Shown: one piece after another, positions 7,700 to 16,783 of the stretch | How positions within the stretch are numbered: the stretch's first letter is position 1 | Layout: every line of letters starts with the position of its first letter | Source: Thermoflexales bacterium | Lineage (GTDB): Bacteria > Chloroflexota > Anaerolineae > J036 > Brachytrichaceae | Direction of reading: 5' to 3' | NCBI GenBank assembly: GCA_025056895.1 | Contig: JANWVJ010000009.1 | Coordinates: 1 to 38,292 of the forward strand | Length of the DNA: 38,292 bases | Program-made: the position numbers and the translations under genes | Notes under the pieces: model-generated | Told to the model about the DNA's origin: nothing | Database searches by the model: none | What the model saw: only the letters and a program-made list of their open reading frames with translations

Positions 7700-9037
7700 A
7701 TGCAGGCCCTAGAGGCCGACTTAAACTCATTCGACGGGCAGGTTCGCGCCCAAGCACTCGATGCACTGCTGGCGCTGGCCGCCAACGGCAGCGTACCATT
7801 GCCGCCTCAACGAGACGCTGTGAACATGCACTGCCACTCGTTCTATTCGTTCAATGCCTACGGCCACTCGCCTACCTCACTCGTTTGGCTGGCCAAAAAA
7901 CTCGGCCTGAAAGCCATCGGCATCGTCGATTTCGATGTGCTGGACGGAATAGATGAGTTTTTATCAGCTTGTGAGCGTGCTGCCGTGCGAGGCAGCGCAG
8001 CCATCGAGACGCGTGTGCATATCCCGGAATTCGCCACACGCGAGATCAATTCGCCGGGCGAGCCGGGCATCTTTTATCACATGGGTATCGGCTTTGCACA
8101 GAGCCACATCCCAGCTCATGTCCAGCCGATTGCCCGTGCTCTACGCGAACGCGCCGCTCAACGCAATCGTGCGATGGTGGATCGAATCAACGCCTACCTA
8201 CATCCGGTGACGGTGGACTACGAGGCGGATGTGTTGCCTCTCACGCCGGCCGGCAATGCCACCGAGCGACATTTGCTGGTCGCTTACCTGCGCGCCGCCG
8301 AACGTCATTACCAAGGGCAGAGATGGATCGAGTTTTGGTCAAGCAGACTCGACACACCAGCAGACAAAATCGTTGCCATCATGAACGATGTGCCGGCATT
8401 TGCTAACCTCATCCGCGCCAAGCTGATGAAGAAAGGCGGAGTGGGCTACGCTCAGCCGGTGCCGGCTAACTTCCCCACCGTGGAGGAATACCATCAGTTC
8501 ATTCTGGCATGTGGGGCGCTGCCTTGTGCCACCTGGCTCGACGGCCTGTCAGAAGGAGAACAGGCAGAAGCAGAACTCTTAGAGCTGCTGATCGGCAAAG
8601 GCGTGGTCGCGTTGAACATTATTCCTGATCGCAACTGGAACATTGGCGACCCCGCGCTGCGCCAAACGAAAGTGCGCGAGTTGTACAAAGTAGTTGATCT
8701 GGCCACGCAACTGGATTTGCCGGTGCACGTCGGCACCGAGATGAACGCTTTCGGCAACAAGTTGGTGGACGACTTCGATGCGCCGGAACTGGCGCCGGTG
8801 CGCCAGGCTTTTCTGGACGGCGCGTTCTTCATCTACGGGCACACTGTGATGCAGCGCGCACATGGGTTGGGGTATCAGAGCGGCTGGGCGCAAGCGCAGT
8901 TGCCGACACGTCGCGCGCGCAACACCTTTTATCTTCAGGTGGGCCATCTGACGCCGGCAGGACAAGCCGGCTTGGCCAAACTGCGCCGCGTTAATCCGGA
9001 CATGACGCCCCAGGACATTCTGCATGTGCTGGGATAA
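7700..9037 (+). CDS. PHP-domain protein (putative metal-dependent phosphoesterase)
   Basis: 445 residues. A short helical N-terminus is followed by a PHP-like domain starting NMHCHSFYS (residues 47-55), the HxH metal-binding motif I. The motif II position reads GIVDFDVLDG, where the family has (T)DHD followed by xxxG, so a His is Phe; later candidate metal ligands are the Glu in IETRVHIPEF, HMGIGFAQSH and HVGTEMN. PHP proteins hydrolyse phosphate esters using two or three metals; the altered motif II makes activity uncertain. The start is debatable: GAGGAG at 7673-7678 is 21 bases from this ATG but 9 bases from an in-frame ATT at 7688. The ADH and SDR genes that follow are close and co-directional, suggesting a sugar-phosphate or polyol pathway. 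Confidence 0.7.
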   Translation: MQALEADLNSFDGQVRAQALDALLALAANGSVPLPPQRDAVNMHCHSFYSFNAYGHSPTSLVWLAKKLGLKAIGIVDFDVLDGIDEFLSACERAAVRGSAAIETRVHIPEFATREINSPGEPGIFYHMGIGFAQSHIPAHVQPIARALRERAAQRNRAMVDRINAYLHPVTVDYEADVLPLTPAGNATERHLLVAYLRAAERHYQGQRWIEFWSSRLDTPADKIVAIMNDVPAFANLIRAKLMKKGGVGYAQPVPANFPTVEEYHQFILACGALPCATWLDGLSEGEQAEAELLELLIGKGVVALNIIPDRNWNIGDPALRQTKVRELYKVVDLATQLDLPVHVGTEMNAFGNKLVDDFDAPELAPVRQAFLDGAFFIYGHTVMQRAHGLGYQSGWAQAQLPTRRARNTFYLQVGHLTPAGQAGLAKLRRVNPDMTPQDILHVLG

Positions 9038-9059
9038 TGTGGGTTGGAGAGGCTGTTAC

Positions 9060-10784
9060 ATGTCAGACAACTATACGGACTACCGATTCGTTAAAAAACC
9101 GCTGCCTATCAAGAATCGACTGTGGCCGCTATACGGCGCAGGGTTTGAGAATCTCGGCGTGAACGATCAGCCGATTGAGACCGACCTGCCGGCGTATGGA
9201 CCGGATGAATTGCTGATTCGCCATGATGCGTGTGGCTTGTGCTTCTCTGACATCAAGATTCTCTCGCTGGGCGAGAAACACCCACGCATCTTCAAAGACA
9301 TGAAGAAAGACCCGGTGGTGATGGGCCACGAAGTGTGCATGACCGTGGTCGGCGTCGGCGAAAACCTAAAAGACCAGTATCAGGTCGGGCAACGCTTCAT
9401 CATTCAGGCCGACATTTACGTGGACGGCGTTGGCTATGCCTATGGCTACATGATCCAAGGTGGATTGTCGCAGTATGGTGTGATCGATCAGCGCATTTTG
9501 AACGGCGACGACGGGAATTACCTGATTCCGATCAAAGAGAAAACCGGATACGTCGAGAGCGCACTGGTTGAACCGTGGGCGTGCGTCATTGCTGCCTATC
9601 AGCTCACCTATCGCACCGGCATCAAACCGGGGGGCGTCGCGTGGATCATCGGCGGCGCAAACGCCGACCCCAACCTGCCCTACACCATCTCCGCCGGCTT
9701 TGATGAGCAGTCTCATCCGGCTATTGTGCTGCTCACCAACGTGCCGGCCAGCTTCGCAGGGTGGCTCAAACAGAAAGCCAAGGATTTGGGTATTGAAGTG
9801 CACGATGTGCCGACCCCAGATCAACTGCCGAGCGCGATTGACAAGATCGACGACATCATCGTGCTCGGCGCCGACGCAGACATCATCGAAAAGGTGAGTC
9901 CGCGCCTGGCAGACTTTGGGGTAGTTGCCATTGTCAGCGAGAAGCCCTTTGCACGCAAGGCCAGTATCGACGTGGGCCGCATTCATTACAACCGCTGGGT
10001 CTATGTGGGCACAAAAAGCCCCGACATCGCGCGCGCATACAGCGACACGCCAGTGCGCTCGACTTTGAAGCCGGGCGGACTATGCTGGATGGTCGGCGCA
10101 GGTGGACCGATCGGGCGCATGCACTTGCAGCGCGCCATCGAGCTGCCTGACGGCCCTTCGGTGATCGTCTGCACCGATGTAAGCGACACACGCCTGCAAG
10201 ACCTGAAGCAAAGCTTTGAGCAAGATGCCAGAGATCACCTGATCACGCTGGTGTGCTTGAACCCAACCAAGGCAGAAGACGTTGCACAACTAGCCGAGTA
10301 CAAGCAGTGTGGGGGCTTTGATGACATCATCGTGCTGGCGCCAGTGGCATCCGTCATTGCCGAGGCTGCAACGTATCTCAACCGCAAGGGCGTGATGAAC
10401 GTGTTCGCCGGCGTCAATCGAGGCGTGATGGCCGACTTGGACTTGAGCGACGTGTTGGACAAAGACGTGCGGGTGATCGGCCACTCCGCATCCACCATCG
10501 AAGACATGCTGACTATGCTCCGTGACACGGAAGAAGGCCGGCTATCGCCCAACCGCTCTGTCGCGGCCATCGGCTCGCTCGAGGCGGCTAAGACCGGCCT
10601 GCAAGCATTAAAAGACGCCACTTACCCCGGCAAAGTGGTGATCTTCCCGAATATCAAAGAGCTGCCGATCACGGCGCTGCCTGACTTGAAGCATAAGCTG
10701 CCCACCGTGTACGCCAAGCTCAAGAATGGCCGCGAGTGGACGGTAGAGGCCGAAGAGGAATTTCTGCGACTGATGGCGCTTTGA
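9060..10784 (+). CDS. Zinc-type alcohol dehydrogenase with a duplicated nucleotide-binding region
   Basis: 574 residues from the ATG at 9060, chosen because GGAGAGG lies 7 bases upstream; an in-frame ATG at 9024 lacks this. The N-terminal GroES-like domain has catalytic-zinc ligands C61 (CGLCFSD), H90/E91 (MGHEV) and E171 (VEPWAC). The four-cysteine structural zinc lobe is absent. Normal medium-chain ADHs are about 350 residues. Here residues 190-325 form one alpha/beta region with a degenerate loop (IIGGANADPN), and residues 340-510 a second with a good Rossmann loop GAGGPIG (346-352). The arrangement is related to sorbose-1-phosphate reductase-like enzymes that occur with SrlD-like SDRs. 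Followed 49 bases later by such an SDR. Substrate is inferred to be a polyol or ketose phosphate. Confidence 0.8.
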   Translation: MSDNYTDYRFVKKPLPIKNRLWPLYGAGFENLGVNDQPIETDLPAYGPDELLIRHDACGLCFSDIKILSLGEKHPRIFKDMKKDPVVMGHEVCMTVVGVGENLKDQYQVGQRFIIQADIYVDGVGYAYGYMIQGGLSQYGVIDQRILNGDDGNYLIPIKEKTGYVESALVEPWACVIAAYQLTYRTGIKPGGVAWIIGGANADPNLPYTISAGFDEQSHPAIVLLTNVPASFAGWLKQKAKDLGIEVHDVPTPDQLPSAIDKIDDIIVLGADADIIEKVSPRLADFGVVAIVSEKPFARKASIDVGRIHYNRWVYVGTKSPDIARAYSDTPVRSTLKPGGLCWMVGAGGPIGRMHLQRAIELPDGPSVIVCTDVSDTRLQDLKQSFEQDARDHLITLVCLNPTKAEDVAQLAEYKQCGGFDDIIVLAPVASVIAEAATYLNRKGVMNVFAGVNRGVMADLDLSDVLDKDVRVIGHSASTIEDMLTMLRDTEEGRLSPNRSVAAIGSLEAAKTGLQALKDATYPGKVVIFPNIKELPITALPDLKHKLPTVYAKLKNGREWTVEAEEEFLRLMAL

Positions 10785-10833
10785 TCCGGCGCTCCACAGA
10801 TCCATTGTCTTCTGCATCACAGCAAGCCAACCC

Positions 10834-11646
10834 ATGAGCCAAACACTACAAGACAAAGTTGCACTGGTTACCGGCGGCGGACAGGGCCTGGGCGCCGCCA
10901 TTTGCCTCAGCCTGGCCCAGGCCGGCTGCCATGTGGCAGTAGCCGACTTGAACGAACAGACCTGCATCGATACCGCCGAGCGCGTCGCACGCGCAACCGG
11001 ACGCAAAGCCATTTCTATCAAAGTGGACGTGACCAAAGAAGATCAGGTGGCAGCGATGGTGGATCGTGTGATCGCCGAGTTTGGTCAGCTCGACATCGTG
11101 GTGGCGAACGCTGGCATCTTGATCTCCGGAGACATTGTTGATTTCCCGGCCGACAAATGGGCAGCCGTGATAAACGTCAACTTGTTTGGGTATTTTCTGA
11201 CGGCCAAACACGCCGCGCGCGTGATGCGCCCACGCAAACAAGGCGTGATCATTCAAATCAACTCTAAATCCGGCAAGAAAGGCAGTTTGCGTAACTCAGC
11301 CTATGCTGCCTCGAAGTTCGGCGGCATCGGCCTCACACAATCCATCGCCCTGGACCTGGCGGAGGATGGCATCCGAGTGAATGCGATCTGCCCCGGCAAC
11401 TTGCTGGATTCGCCTTTGTGGACAGACCCAGAGCGCGGCCTGTTCGTGCAATATCTGCGCGCCGGCAAAGTGCCGGGGGCAAAGACCATTGACGATGTGC
11501 GCCAGGCATACATCAATCAAGTGCCGATGAAGCGCGGCTGCACATATGAAGATGTGGCCGGCGCAGTCATCTACTTGGCATCCGACGCTGCGCGCTACAT
11601 TACCGGCATCGCTCTCAGCGTGACCGGTGGTCAAGAAATGAACTAG
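10834..11646 (+). CDS. SDR oxidoreductase, sorbitol-6-phosphate 2-dehydrogenase (SrlD)-like
   Basis: 270-residue classical short-chain dehydrogenase: cofactor loop TGGGQGLG, NAG motif (VVANAGI), catalytic Ser in QINSKSGK, and YAASK as the YxxxK. The C-terminal stretch QVPMKRGCTYEDV followed by SVTGGQEM closely resembles E. coli SrlD (KVPLKRGCDYQDV ... NVTGGQVM), which oxidises sorbitol 6-phosphate to fructose 6-phosphate with NAD. I infer a related polyol-phosphate substrate. It lies in the same direction behind the long ADH. No Shine-Dalgarno sequence is visible before the ATG. The Asp at the end of the second strand (VADLN) favours NAD over NADP. Confidence 0.85.
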   Translation: MSQTLQDKVALVTGGGQGLGAAICLSLAQAGCHVAVADLNEQTCIDTAERVARATGRKAISIKVDVTKEDQVAAMVDRVIAEFGQLDIVVANAGILISGDIVDFPADKWAAVINVNLFGYFLTAKHAARVMRPRKQGVIIQINSKSGKKGSLRNSAYAASKFGGIGLTQSIALDLAEDGIRVNAICPGNLLDSPLWTDPERGLFVQYLRAGKVPGAKTIDDVRQAYINQVPMKRGCTYEDVAGAVIYLASDAARYITGIALSVTGGQEMN

Positions 11647-11702
11647 AGGGGCGGCCTTGTCGCCCTCGAAATGCATCACATGTGCGTGAGCAGGCGGCAA
11701 AC

Positions 11703-12545
11703 ATGGTCCGAATCATCACAGACACGACGGCGGTGCTTGAGCCAGAAGTTGCCAGTCGATATGACATTCCTGTCATTCCCCAAATCATTCACTGGGGTGA
11801 GGAGTCATATCGAGAAGGGATTGACATCGACACGGCAACTTTCATACAGCGACTGAGCACCTCAAAGACGCTGCCAAAGACCTCTGCACCGCCGCCAGAG
11901 CTGTTTGTCGAAGCATTTCAGCGTTTGGCAACGGCCGATCACCCAATCCTGTGCATTCACCCCTCGGCAGAAGTGAGCGGAACCGTTCGCTCAGCCACCA
12001 TCGCGAGAGGCGAATTTCCCAACGCAGATATTCGCATTATCGACACCCACACCATTGGCAGCCCCTTGGGCAGCATGGTGACGCTCGCTGCCGGCTGGGC
12101 CGCTGCCGGAGATTCCGCAGACGCGATCGTGTCGAAGTTGGATGGCTACATCAAACGCTGCCGGGTGTTCTTTTTGGTCACAACGCTGGAGTATCTGCAA
12201 CGCGGCGGGCGCATTGGCGGGGCAGCCGCGTTGCTTGGCACGGTGCTGCAAATCAAGCCCATCCTTGAAATGCGCCATGGCAGAGTAGAACCACTCGAAC
12301 GCGAACGCACCCAGAAGCGCGCCCTGGCGCGGTTGAAAGAGCTGGTAATCGAACAGGCGGCTCCGGGCAATGACAGCTTGCTCAGCGTGATGCACGCCGG
12401 CAGACCGGAGGAAGGAGACGCGTTGGCGCAAGATTTGCAAGCCCGTCTGGGACTTTCACAGAGGCCGCCAGTGCTGGCCGTTCCACCGGCAATTGTCACC
12501 CACAGTGGGCCGGGTGTTCTGGGAGTCGGTTTCTTTGCCAAGTAG
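11703..12545 (+). CDS. DegV family fatty-acid-binding protein (first copy)
   Basis: About 280 residues. Begins with the DegV signature VRIITDTTAVLEPEVASRY, has the acid-handling region PPPELFVEAFQRL, the HPSAEVSGTVRSA loop that contacts the lipid carboxylate, DTHTIGSPLGS, and the YLQRGGRIGG segment found in nearly all members. DegV proteins bind long-chain fatty acids and, as FakB, present them to the kinase FakA; no FakA is in this window. The ATG at 11703 has AGGCGG 5 bases upstream and puts the signature at residue 2; the GTG at 11682 is less likely. A second DegV copy lies at 15391, with ilvD and a zinc ADH between them. Confidence 0.9.
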   Translation: MVRIITDTTAVLEPEVASRYDIPVIPQIIHWGEESYREGIDIDTATFIQRLSTSKTLPKTSAPPPELFVEAFQRLATADHPILCIHPSAEVSGTVRSATIARGEFPNADIRIIDTHTIGSPLGSMVTLAAGWAAAGDSADAIVSKLDGYIKRCRVFFLVTTLEYLQRGGRIGGAAALLGTVLQIKPILEMRHGRVEPLERERTQKRALARLKELVIEQAAPGNDSLLSVMHAGRPEEGDALAQDLQARLGLSQRPPVLAVPPAIVTHSGPGVLGVGFFAK

Positions 12546-12599
12546 AAACCAGTGCAGCCGAGTAGAATCGGCAAAACTCGTGCACGCGGGAGAAAACGG

Positions 12600-14294
12600 A
12601 TGGCATCGACTGAACATCTGAAGACGCGCAGTAAAGAGCTGGAGGGACCGACGCGCGCACCCCATCGCGCGTTCATGCGCGCCATGGGGCTGAACGACGC
12701 AGACCTGAGGCAACCGTTAGTGGGCGTGGCGCACACGTGGAACGAGGCAACACCCTGCAACATGTCCATGAATTTTCTGGCGCAGGAGGCCAAGCGCGGC
12801 ATCCGCGAGTTAGGCGGCACGCCGCGCGAATTTGTGAGCATCGCCGTCAGCGACGGCATTGCCATGGGTCACGAAGGAATGAAAGCGTCGCTGGTGAGTC
12901 GCGAAATTATTGCCGACTCGATTGAGTTGATGATGCGCGCCCACTGCTACGATGCCCTATACGGCATGGCCGGCTGCGACAAGAGTCTGCCCGGAACACT
13001 GATGGCCATAGGACGCTTGAACCTGCCCAGCATCTTTGTGTACGGCGGCACGATCAAGCCCGGCAAGTTTCGCGGCAAGGATGTCACCATTCAAACCGTA
13101 TACGAGGCAGTTGGCCAGCACGAAGCCGGCCTGATCAGCGATGAGGATCTGTACGAACTGGAGTGCGCGGCTTGCCCCGGCATCGGCTCGTGCGGCGGCT
13201 TGTTCACTGCCAACAGCATGGCCAGCATCAGTGAAGCGTTGGGCATTGCGCTGCCCGGCAATGCTTCACCGCCGGCGGTGGACGAAGCGCGTAAGGCCAT
13301 GGCCTACGAAAGCGGCAAGGCGCTGATGCGCGCCATGCGCCGAGGCTTGCTACCACGCGACATCATGACGCGCGAAGCATTTGAGAACGCGCTTACCGTT
13401 GTACTGGCGATGGGCGGATCGACGAACGTGGCGCTGCATCTGCCGGCCATCGCCCACGAGCTGGGCATCCAACTGACATTCGATGACTTTACACGCATCA
13501 CCTGCCGCACACCGCACATTGCCGACATGACGCCAGGCGGCAAGTATGTGATGGAAGACCTGCACCGGATCGGCGGCGTGCCGGTGGTCATGAAAACGTT
13601 GCTCGATGCCGGCTTGCTACACGGCGACTGTATGACCATCACCGGCAAGACAGTGGCTGAGAATCTTAAGAAAGTTAAAAACGCAGAGCAATTGCGCAAG
13701 CAGAGTGTGGTCTTCCCCGTCAGCAAGCCGCTGCGCGAGAGCGGCGGCATCGTAATCTTGAAAGGCAATCTGGCGCCAGAGGGTGGTGTGATTAAAGTGG
13801 CTGGCGTATCAAAGCTGCGGCACGTTGGGCCGGCGCGCGTGTTCGACGACGAAGCCTCGTGCGCGGCTGCCGTAGCGCGGCGCGAAATCAAGCCGGGGGA
13901 CGTGGTGGTTATCCGCTATGTCGGGCCAAAGGGCGCGCCGGGCATGCCGGAAATGCTGGCAGTGACCGCTGCCATTCGCGGCCAAGGTCTGGGCTACGAC
14001 GTGGCTTTGCTCACCGACGGACGATTTTCCGGTGCAACGACCGGCTTGATGGTCGGTCACATCGGGCCAGAGGCGTTCGTCGGCGGCCCGATCGCTGCCC
14101 TACGCGATGGCGACGTGATTGAAATCGACGCCACAGACCCCGCACGCGGCAAACTGAATGTCAAACTTAGCCGCGCCGAACTTGCCAACCGGCTGAAGAA
14201 GTGGAAACAACCTCCGCCGCGCTACACCTCAGGAGCATTGGCAAAGTATGCCCGACTGGTTGGGCGAGCCTGCGATGGTGCGGTAACCCATTAG
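12600..14294 (+). CDS. ilvD: Dihydroxy-acid dehydratase
   Basis: 564 residues of the IlvD/Edd family. Iron-sulfur cluster cysteines are seen in [14 protein letters not shown] and CPGIGSCGG, and the conserved [16 protein letters not shown] and [10 protein letters not shown] blocks are intact. IlvD dehydrates 2,3-dihydroxy acids in valine, isoleucine and pantothenate synthesis. Start at 12600 is supported by GGGAGA 6 bases upstream; the in-frame GTG at 12552 would add 16 atypical residues. No other ilv gene is adjacent, and the neighbours are DegV and dehydrogenases, so a sugar-acid dehydratase role (a known activity of relatives) cannot be excluded, although the sequence looks like classical IlvD. 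Confidence 0.93.
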   Translation: MASTEHLKTRSKELEGPTRAPHRAFMRAMGLNDADLRQPLVGVAHTWNEATPCNMSMNFLAQEAKRGIRELGGTPREFVSIAVSDGIAMGHEGMKASLVSREIIADSIELMMRAHCYDALYGMAGCDKSLPGTLMAIGRLNLPSIFVYGGTIKPGKFRGKDVTIQTVYEAVGQHEAGLISDEDLYELECAACPGIGSCGGLFTANSMASISEALGIALPGNASPPAVDEARKAMAYESGKALMRAMRRGLLPRDIMTREAFENALTVVLAMGGSTNVALHLPAIAHELGIQLTFDDFTRITCRTPHIADMTPGGKYVMEDLHRIGGVPVVMKTLLDAGLLHGDCMTITGKTVAENLKKVKNAEQLRKQSVVFPVSKPLRESGGIVILKGNLAPEGGVIKVAGVSKLRHVGPARVFDDEASCAAAVARREIKPGDVVVIRYVGPKGAPGMPEMLAVTAAIRGQGLGYDVALLTDGRFSGATTGLMVGHIGPEAFVGGPIAALRDGDVIEIDATDPARGKLNVKLSRAELANRLKKWKQPPPRYTSGALAKYARLVGRACDGAVTH

Positions 14295-14313
14295 ACCGAC
14301 TTTTAACAACTCG

Positions 14314-15357
14314 ATGAAAGCCATACGGCTTGTCAAACCGGGTCACCCGCTGGAAGCGCACGAGGTTCCGATCCCGGAAATCGGCCCGACTGATGTGCTG
14401 GTGCAGGTCAAGGCAGCCGGCATTTGCCATTCAGATGCCCACTATCGAGCTGGCGTTTCGCCGGCCGGCCCTCTGCCGATCACACTCGGCCACGAAATCG
14501 CCGGCATCGTCGAGCAGGTAGGCAAGCAGGCGCATGGCGTGGCCGTCGGCGACCGCGTCTGTGTGCACTACTTGGCAACCTGCGGGCACTGCACTTACTG
14601 TCATCGCGGCACAGAACAGTTCTGCACCGGCGGACAAATGATCGGTAAGCATCGCGACGGCGGCTATGCCGAGTACCTCCGCGCGCCGGCACGTAGTGTG
14701 TTCAAATTGCCGGACGACATTCCATTCGAGCACGGCGCAATCATGATGTGCTCGTCGGCCACCGCCCTTCACGCTCTGCGCAAAGCTCGCATCCAAGCCG
14801 GCGACTCAGTTGCCGTGTTTGGCGCCGGTGGACTGGGGTTATCAGCCGTGCAACTGGCGCACGCGATGGGCGCGTTGCACGTGTACGCTGTGGACATCAA
14901 AGAGACCAAGTTGAGCCTAGCGCGGCAATTCGGGGCAATCCCGATTGATGCGCGAGCCGGCGATCCGGTTGAGCAGATCATGGCGCACACGGGCGGACGG
15001 GGCGTGGACATCGCGCTCGAATTGATCGGCCTGCCGCTGACCATGCGACAGGCTGTATGGTCGCTGGCCGTCGGCGGACGAGCAGCCCTGGCCGGCATCA
15101 CTCAACAAGGATTTGAAGTGGTTCCCTATCACGAGCTGATCAACAAAGAAGCCGAAATCATCGGCGTGTCCGATCACTTGGCGCAGGAGATTCCATTGTT
15201 ATTAGAGTACGCCCGCCAGGGGGCGCTCAACCTGAAACCAATCGTGACACGCCACATCCCTCTCGATGCGACTGCCGTGAATGTTGCGTTGGACGAACTG
15301 GAACGCTTCAGCGACGCCGCACGAGTGGTGATCGTGATGGAGAGGCGTGAGGAGTGA
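14314..15357 (+). CDS. Zinc-dependent alcohol dehydrogenase (medium chain)
   Basis: 347 residues, standard family length. Catalytic zinc ligands in GICHSDAH and LGHEIAG, structural zinc cysteines in CGHCTYCHRGTEQFC, and Rossmann loop GAGGLGLSA followed by VDIKETKL, whose Asp suggests NAD. The overall pattern is that of alcohol dehydrogenases acting on primary or secondary alcohols; the substrate cannot be stated. It follows ilvD by 19 bases with no terminator and precedes the second degV, so ilvD, adh and degV look like one transcript. No ribosome-binding site is evident before the ATG. Confidence 0.9.
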   Translation: MKAIRLVKPGHPLEAHEVPIPEIGPTDVLVQVKAAGICHSDAHYRAGVSPAGPLPITLGHEIAGIVEQVGKQAHGVAVGDRVCVHYLATCGHCTYCHRGTEQFCTGGQMIGKHRDGGYAEYLRAPARSVFKLPDDIPFEHGAIMMCSSATALHALRKARIQAGDSVAVFGAGGLGLSAVQLAHAMGALHVYAVDIKETKLSLARQFGAIPIDARAGDPVEQIMAHTGGRGVDIALELIGLPLTMRQAVWSLAVGGRAALAGITQQGFEVVPYHELINKEAEIIGVSDHLAQEIPLLLEYARQGALNLKPIVTRHIPLDATAVNVALDELERFSDAARVVIVMERREE

Positions 15358-15390
15358 GAAGCGCGGGGAGAAGGTAACAAGAGAGGGAAG

Positions 15391-16254
15391 ATGTCGAAGG
15401 TCGCAATTGTTACAGACACGGATTCGAGTTTGCCGGCGGAGGTGGCCGGGCGTTACGGTATTAGGCAAGTGCCGATTGCTGTTCACTTTGGCGAGCAAAC
15501 GTTTGAGGCCGGCGTGAACATCGACGATGCAAGCGCCTTTGCGCGGATTGACCGCGAAGGCAAGTTGCCTACCACAGCCGCCCCAACACCGGGGCGCTTT
15601 GCCGAGGCTTATCAAGCGGCGTTCGATGCCGGCGCAGACGCGGTGGTGTGCATCACCGTCAGCAGCGAAATCAGTGCCACCTATCGCGCGGCCCAGACGG
15701 CGCGCGAGCTGTTGGCAGGACAAGAGATTCACGTCGTCGATTCGCGCAGCTTGTCATTGGGACAGGGGTTCATGGCGCTTGCTGCCGCCGAAGCTGCACA
15801 AGCCGGCTCCGACGCACATACGGTCATTGCGCAGGCTGAAGCCGTTCGAGATCGCACCCATCTATTCGCTGCGCTGTCCACTTTGAAGTATCTGGCCATG
15901 AGCGGGCGAATCGGGCATCTCGCAGCCGGCATGGCCGGCTTGTTGAATGTTAAACCCATCCTCACCATCCGAAACGGAAAGCTGGATTTACTGGAGCGCG
16001 TGCGCACTCAATCGCGCGCCTGGGCACGTGTGATCGAGTTGGCCGGCGAAGTATCCGCCGGCAATGGCATCGAGCGCATGGCCATCGTGCACGTCAACGC
16101 AGCCGACGCTGCGCGCCAGTTCGAACAACAGGTGCGCGCATCTTTGCCCTGCCCCGATCAGATCATGGTAGCTGAGCTGACGCCGGGGCTTTCGGTTCAC
16201 GCCGGCGCAGGGTTGGTAGGTCTCGCCCTGGTCTGCCGGCCGGCCCGCTCGTGA
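15391..16254 (+). CDS. DegV family fatty-acid-binding protein (second copy)
   Basis: 287 residues with the same order of signatures as the copy at 11703: [15 protein letters not shown], the [10 protein letters not shown] segment, [24 protein letters not shown], and YLAMSGRIG. The two copies are clearly paralogous but well diverged, so this is not a recent duplication. A strong ribosome-binding stretch GAGAGGGAAG directly precedes the ATG. Expected role: cytosolic fatty-acid carrier for a FakA-type kinase, with different acyl preference from the first copy (inference). Confidence 0.92.
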   Translation: MSKVAIVTDTDSSLPAEVAGRYGIRQVPIAVHFGEQTFEAGVNIDDASAFARIDREGKLPTTAAPTPGRFAEAYQAAFDAGADAVVCITVSSEISATYRAAQTARELLAGQEIHVVDSRSLSLGQGFMALAAAEAAQAGSDAHTVIAQAEAVRDRTHLFAALSTLKYLAMSGRIGHLAAGMAGLLNVKPILTIRNGKLDLLERVRTQSRAWARVIELAGEVSAGNGIERMAIVHVNAADAARQFEQQVRASLPCPDQIMVAELTPGLSVHAGAGLVGLALVCRPARS

Positions 16255-16348
16255 AAGATCGATCTAAAGCGGCTAAGGCGCAGGATGAAGTGCAGCCAAG
16301 GCAGGTCAGATGGAATGTGCCCTTGATTCGACACAGCGTGTTTCACCA

Positions 16349-16377
16349 TTGACTTGAAGTCGGGCGGGACATACAAT
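16349..16377 (+). promoter_or_regulatory. Sigma70-type promoter feeding the M-box riboswitch
   Basis: TTGACT at 16349-16354, exactly 17 bases, then TACAAT at 16372-16377; each box is five of six to consensus. The expected transcription start, near 16384, falls just before the first conserved M-box nucleotides, which mutually supports both calls. Confidence 0.75.
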
Positions 16378-16383
16378 CAGTTC

Positions 16384-16552
16384 GAGAGAAAGACCCTCGT
16401 TAGGCGAGGCGTCTGTGCGGACACAGGCCATTGTCCCGAAACGTCGAGAGACGCCAAGGGGTAGACCAGGCAAGGCCGGCTTAAGGCTTTGCCCAAGGTG
16501 GCTGGAGCAAGCAGCTCCTCACGTCGCATAGTGCCAAAGCTCAACCAGTGGG
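16384..16552 (+). promoter_or_regulatory. M-box (ykoK leader) magnesium riboswitch
   Basis: The leader contains the conserved M-box blocks in the correct order and spacing: GTTAGGCGAGGC (16399-16410), a CTGTG/CACAG helix, CCCGAAACGTCGAGAGACGCC (16435-16455), AAGGGGTAGACCAGGC, a variable GGC-TTAA-GGC hairpin, CCCAAGGTGGCTGGAGCA, and GCATAGTGCCAAAGCTCAACC near the 3' end. In B. subtilis this RNA binds several Mg2+ ions, compacts, and allows a terminator to form when magnesium is plentiful. A promoter lies just upstream and a terminator hairpin just downstream (16582), as expected for transcriptional control of the MgtE-like gene at 16881. Confidence 0.9.
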
Positions 16553-16581
16553 GGCAGAAGGGCATCACAGATCGCACATGG

Positions 16582-16616
16582 GGCCTCCCTGGGAGACGGG
16601 GAGGTCTTTATCGTTT
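16582..16616 (+). terminator. Riboswitch-linked intrinsic terminator
   Basis: GGCCTCCC (16582-16589) pairs with GGGAGGTC (16599-16606), eight pairs including one G-U, with a nine-base loop, followed by the interrupted T run TTTATCGTTT. It sits about 30 bases after the last conserved M-box block. The imperfect T run suggests conditional rather than full termination. Confidence 0.65.
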
Positions 16617-16685
16617 CCGCGCCGGTCGGCAGTGCGAGTGTGTACGAGCAAAGCCTGGCACATTGAATGAAGCGCGGACTGTTTT

Positions 16686-16783
16686 AGGAGGTGATCGCTA
16701 TAGACGCGGATCACAAATCGGTCAGTAAATCACCAGCAGGTTGGCGTGAGGGATATGGCAAGCGCCAGCATTGCCGGCGTTGA
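16686..16783 (+). other. Orphan perfect anti-16S sequence with short open frame in the riboswitch leader
   Basis: AGGAGGTGATC (16686-16696) is an 11-base perfect complement to the usual bacterial 16S rRNA 3' tail, stronger than any gene-associated site in the window, yet no ATG follows. An open frame can begin at GTG 16691 or ATA 16700 (the ATA is 8 bases after AGGAGG, the normal distance) and runs to TGA 16781: about 30 codons, basic, with Trp and several Lys/Arg. A second 20-codon frame, ATG 16755 to TGA 16815, contains two prolines, one in a DPT triplet. It could be a leader peptide or a standby ribosome site; nothing proves translation. Between 16784 and 16866 I see only a weak TCCGAC/GTCGGA hairpin. 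Confidence 0.35.
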
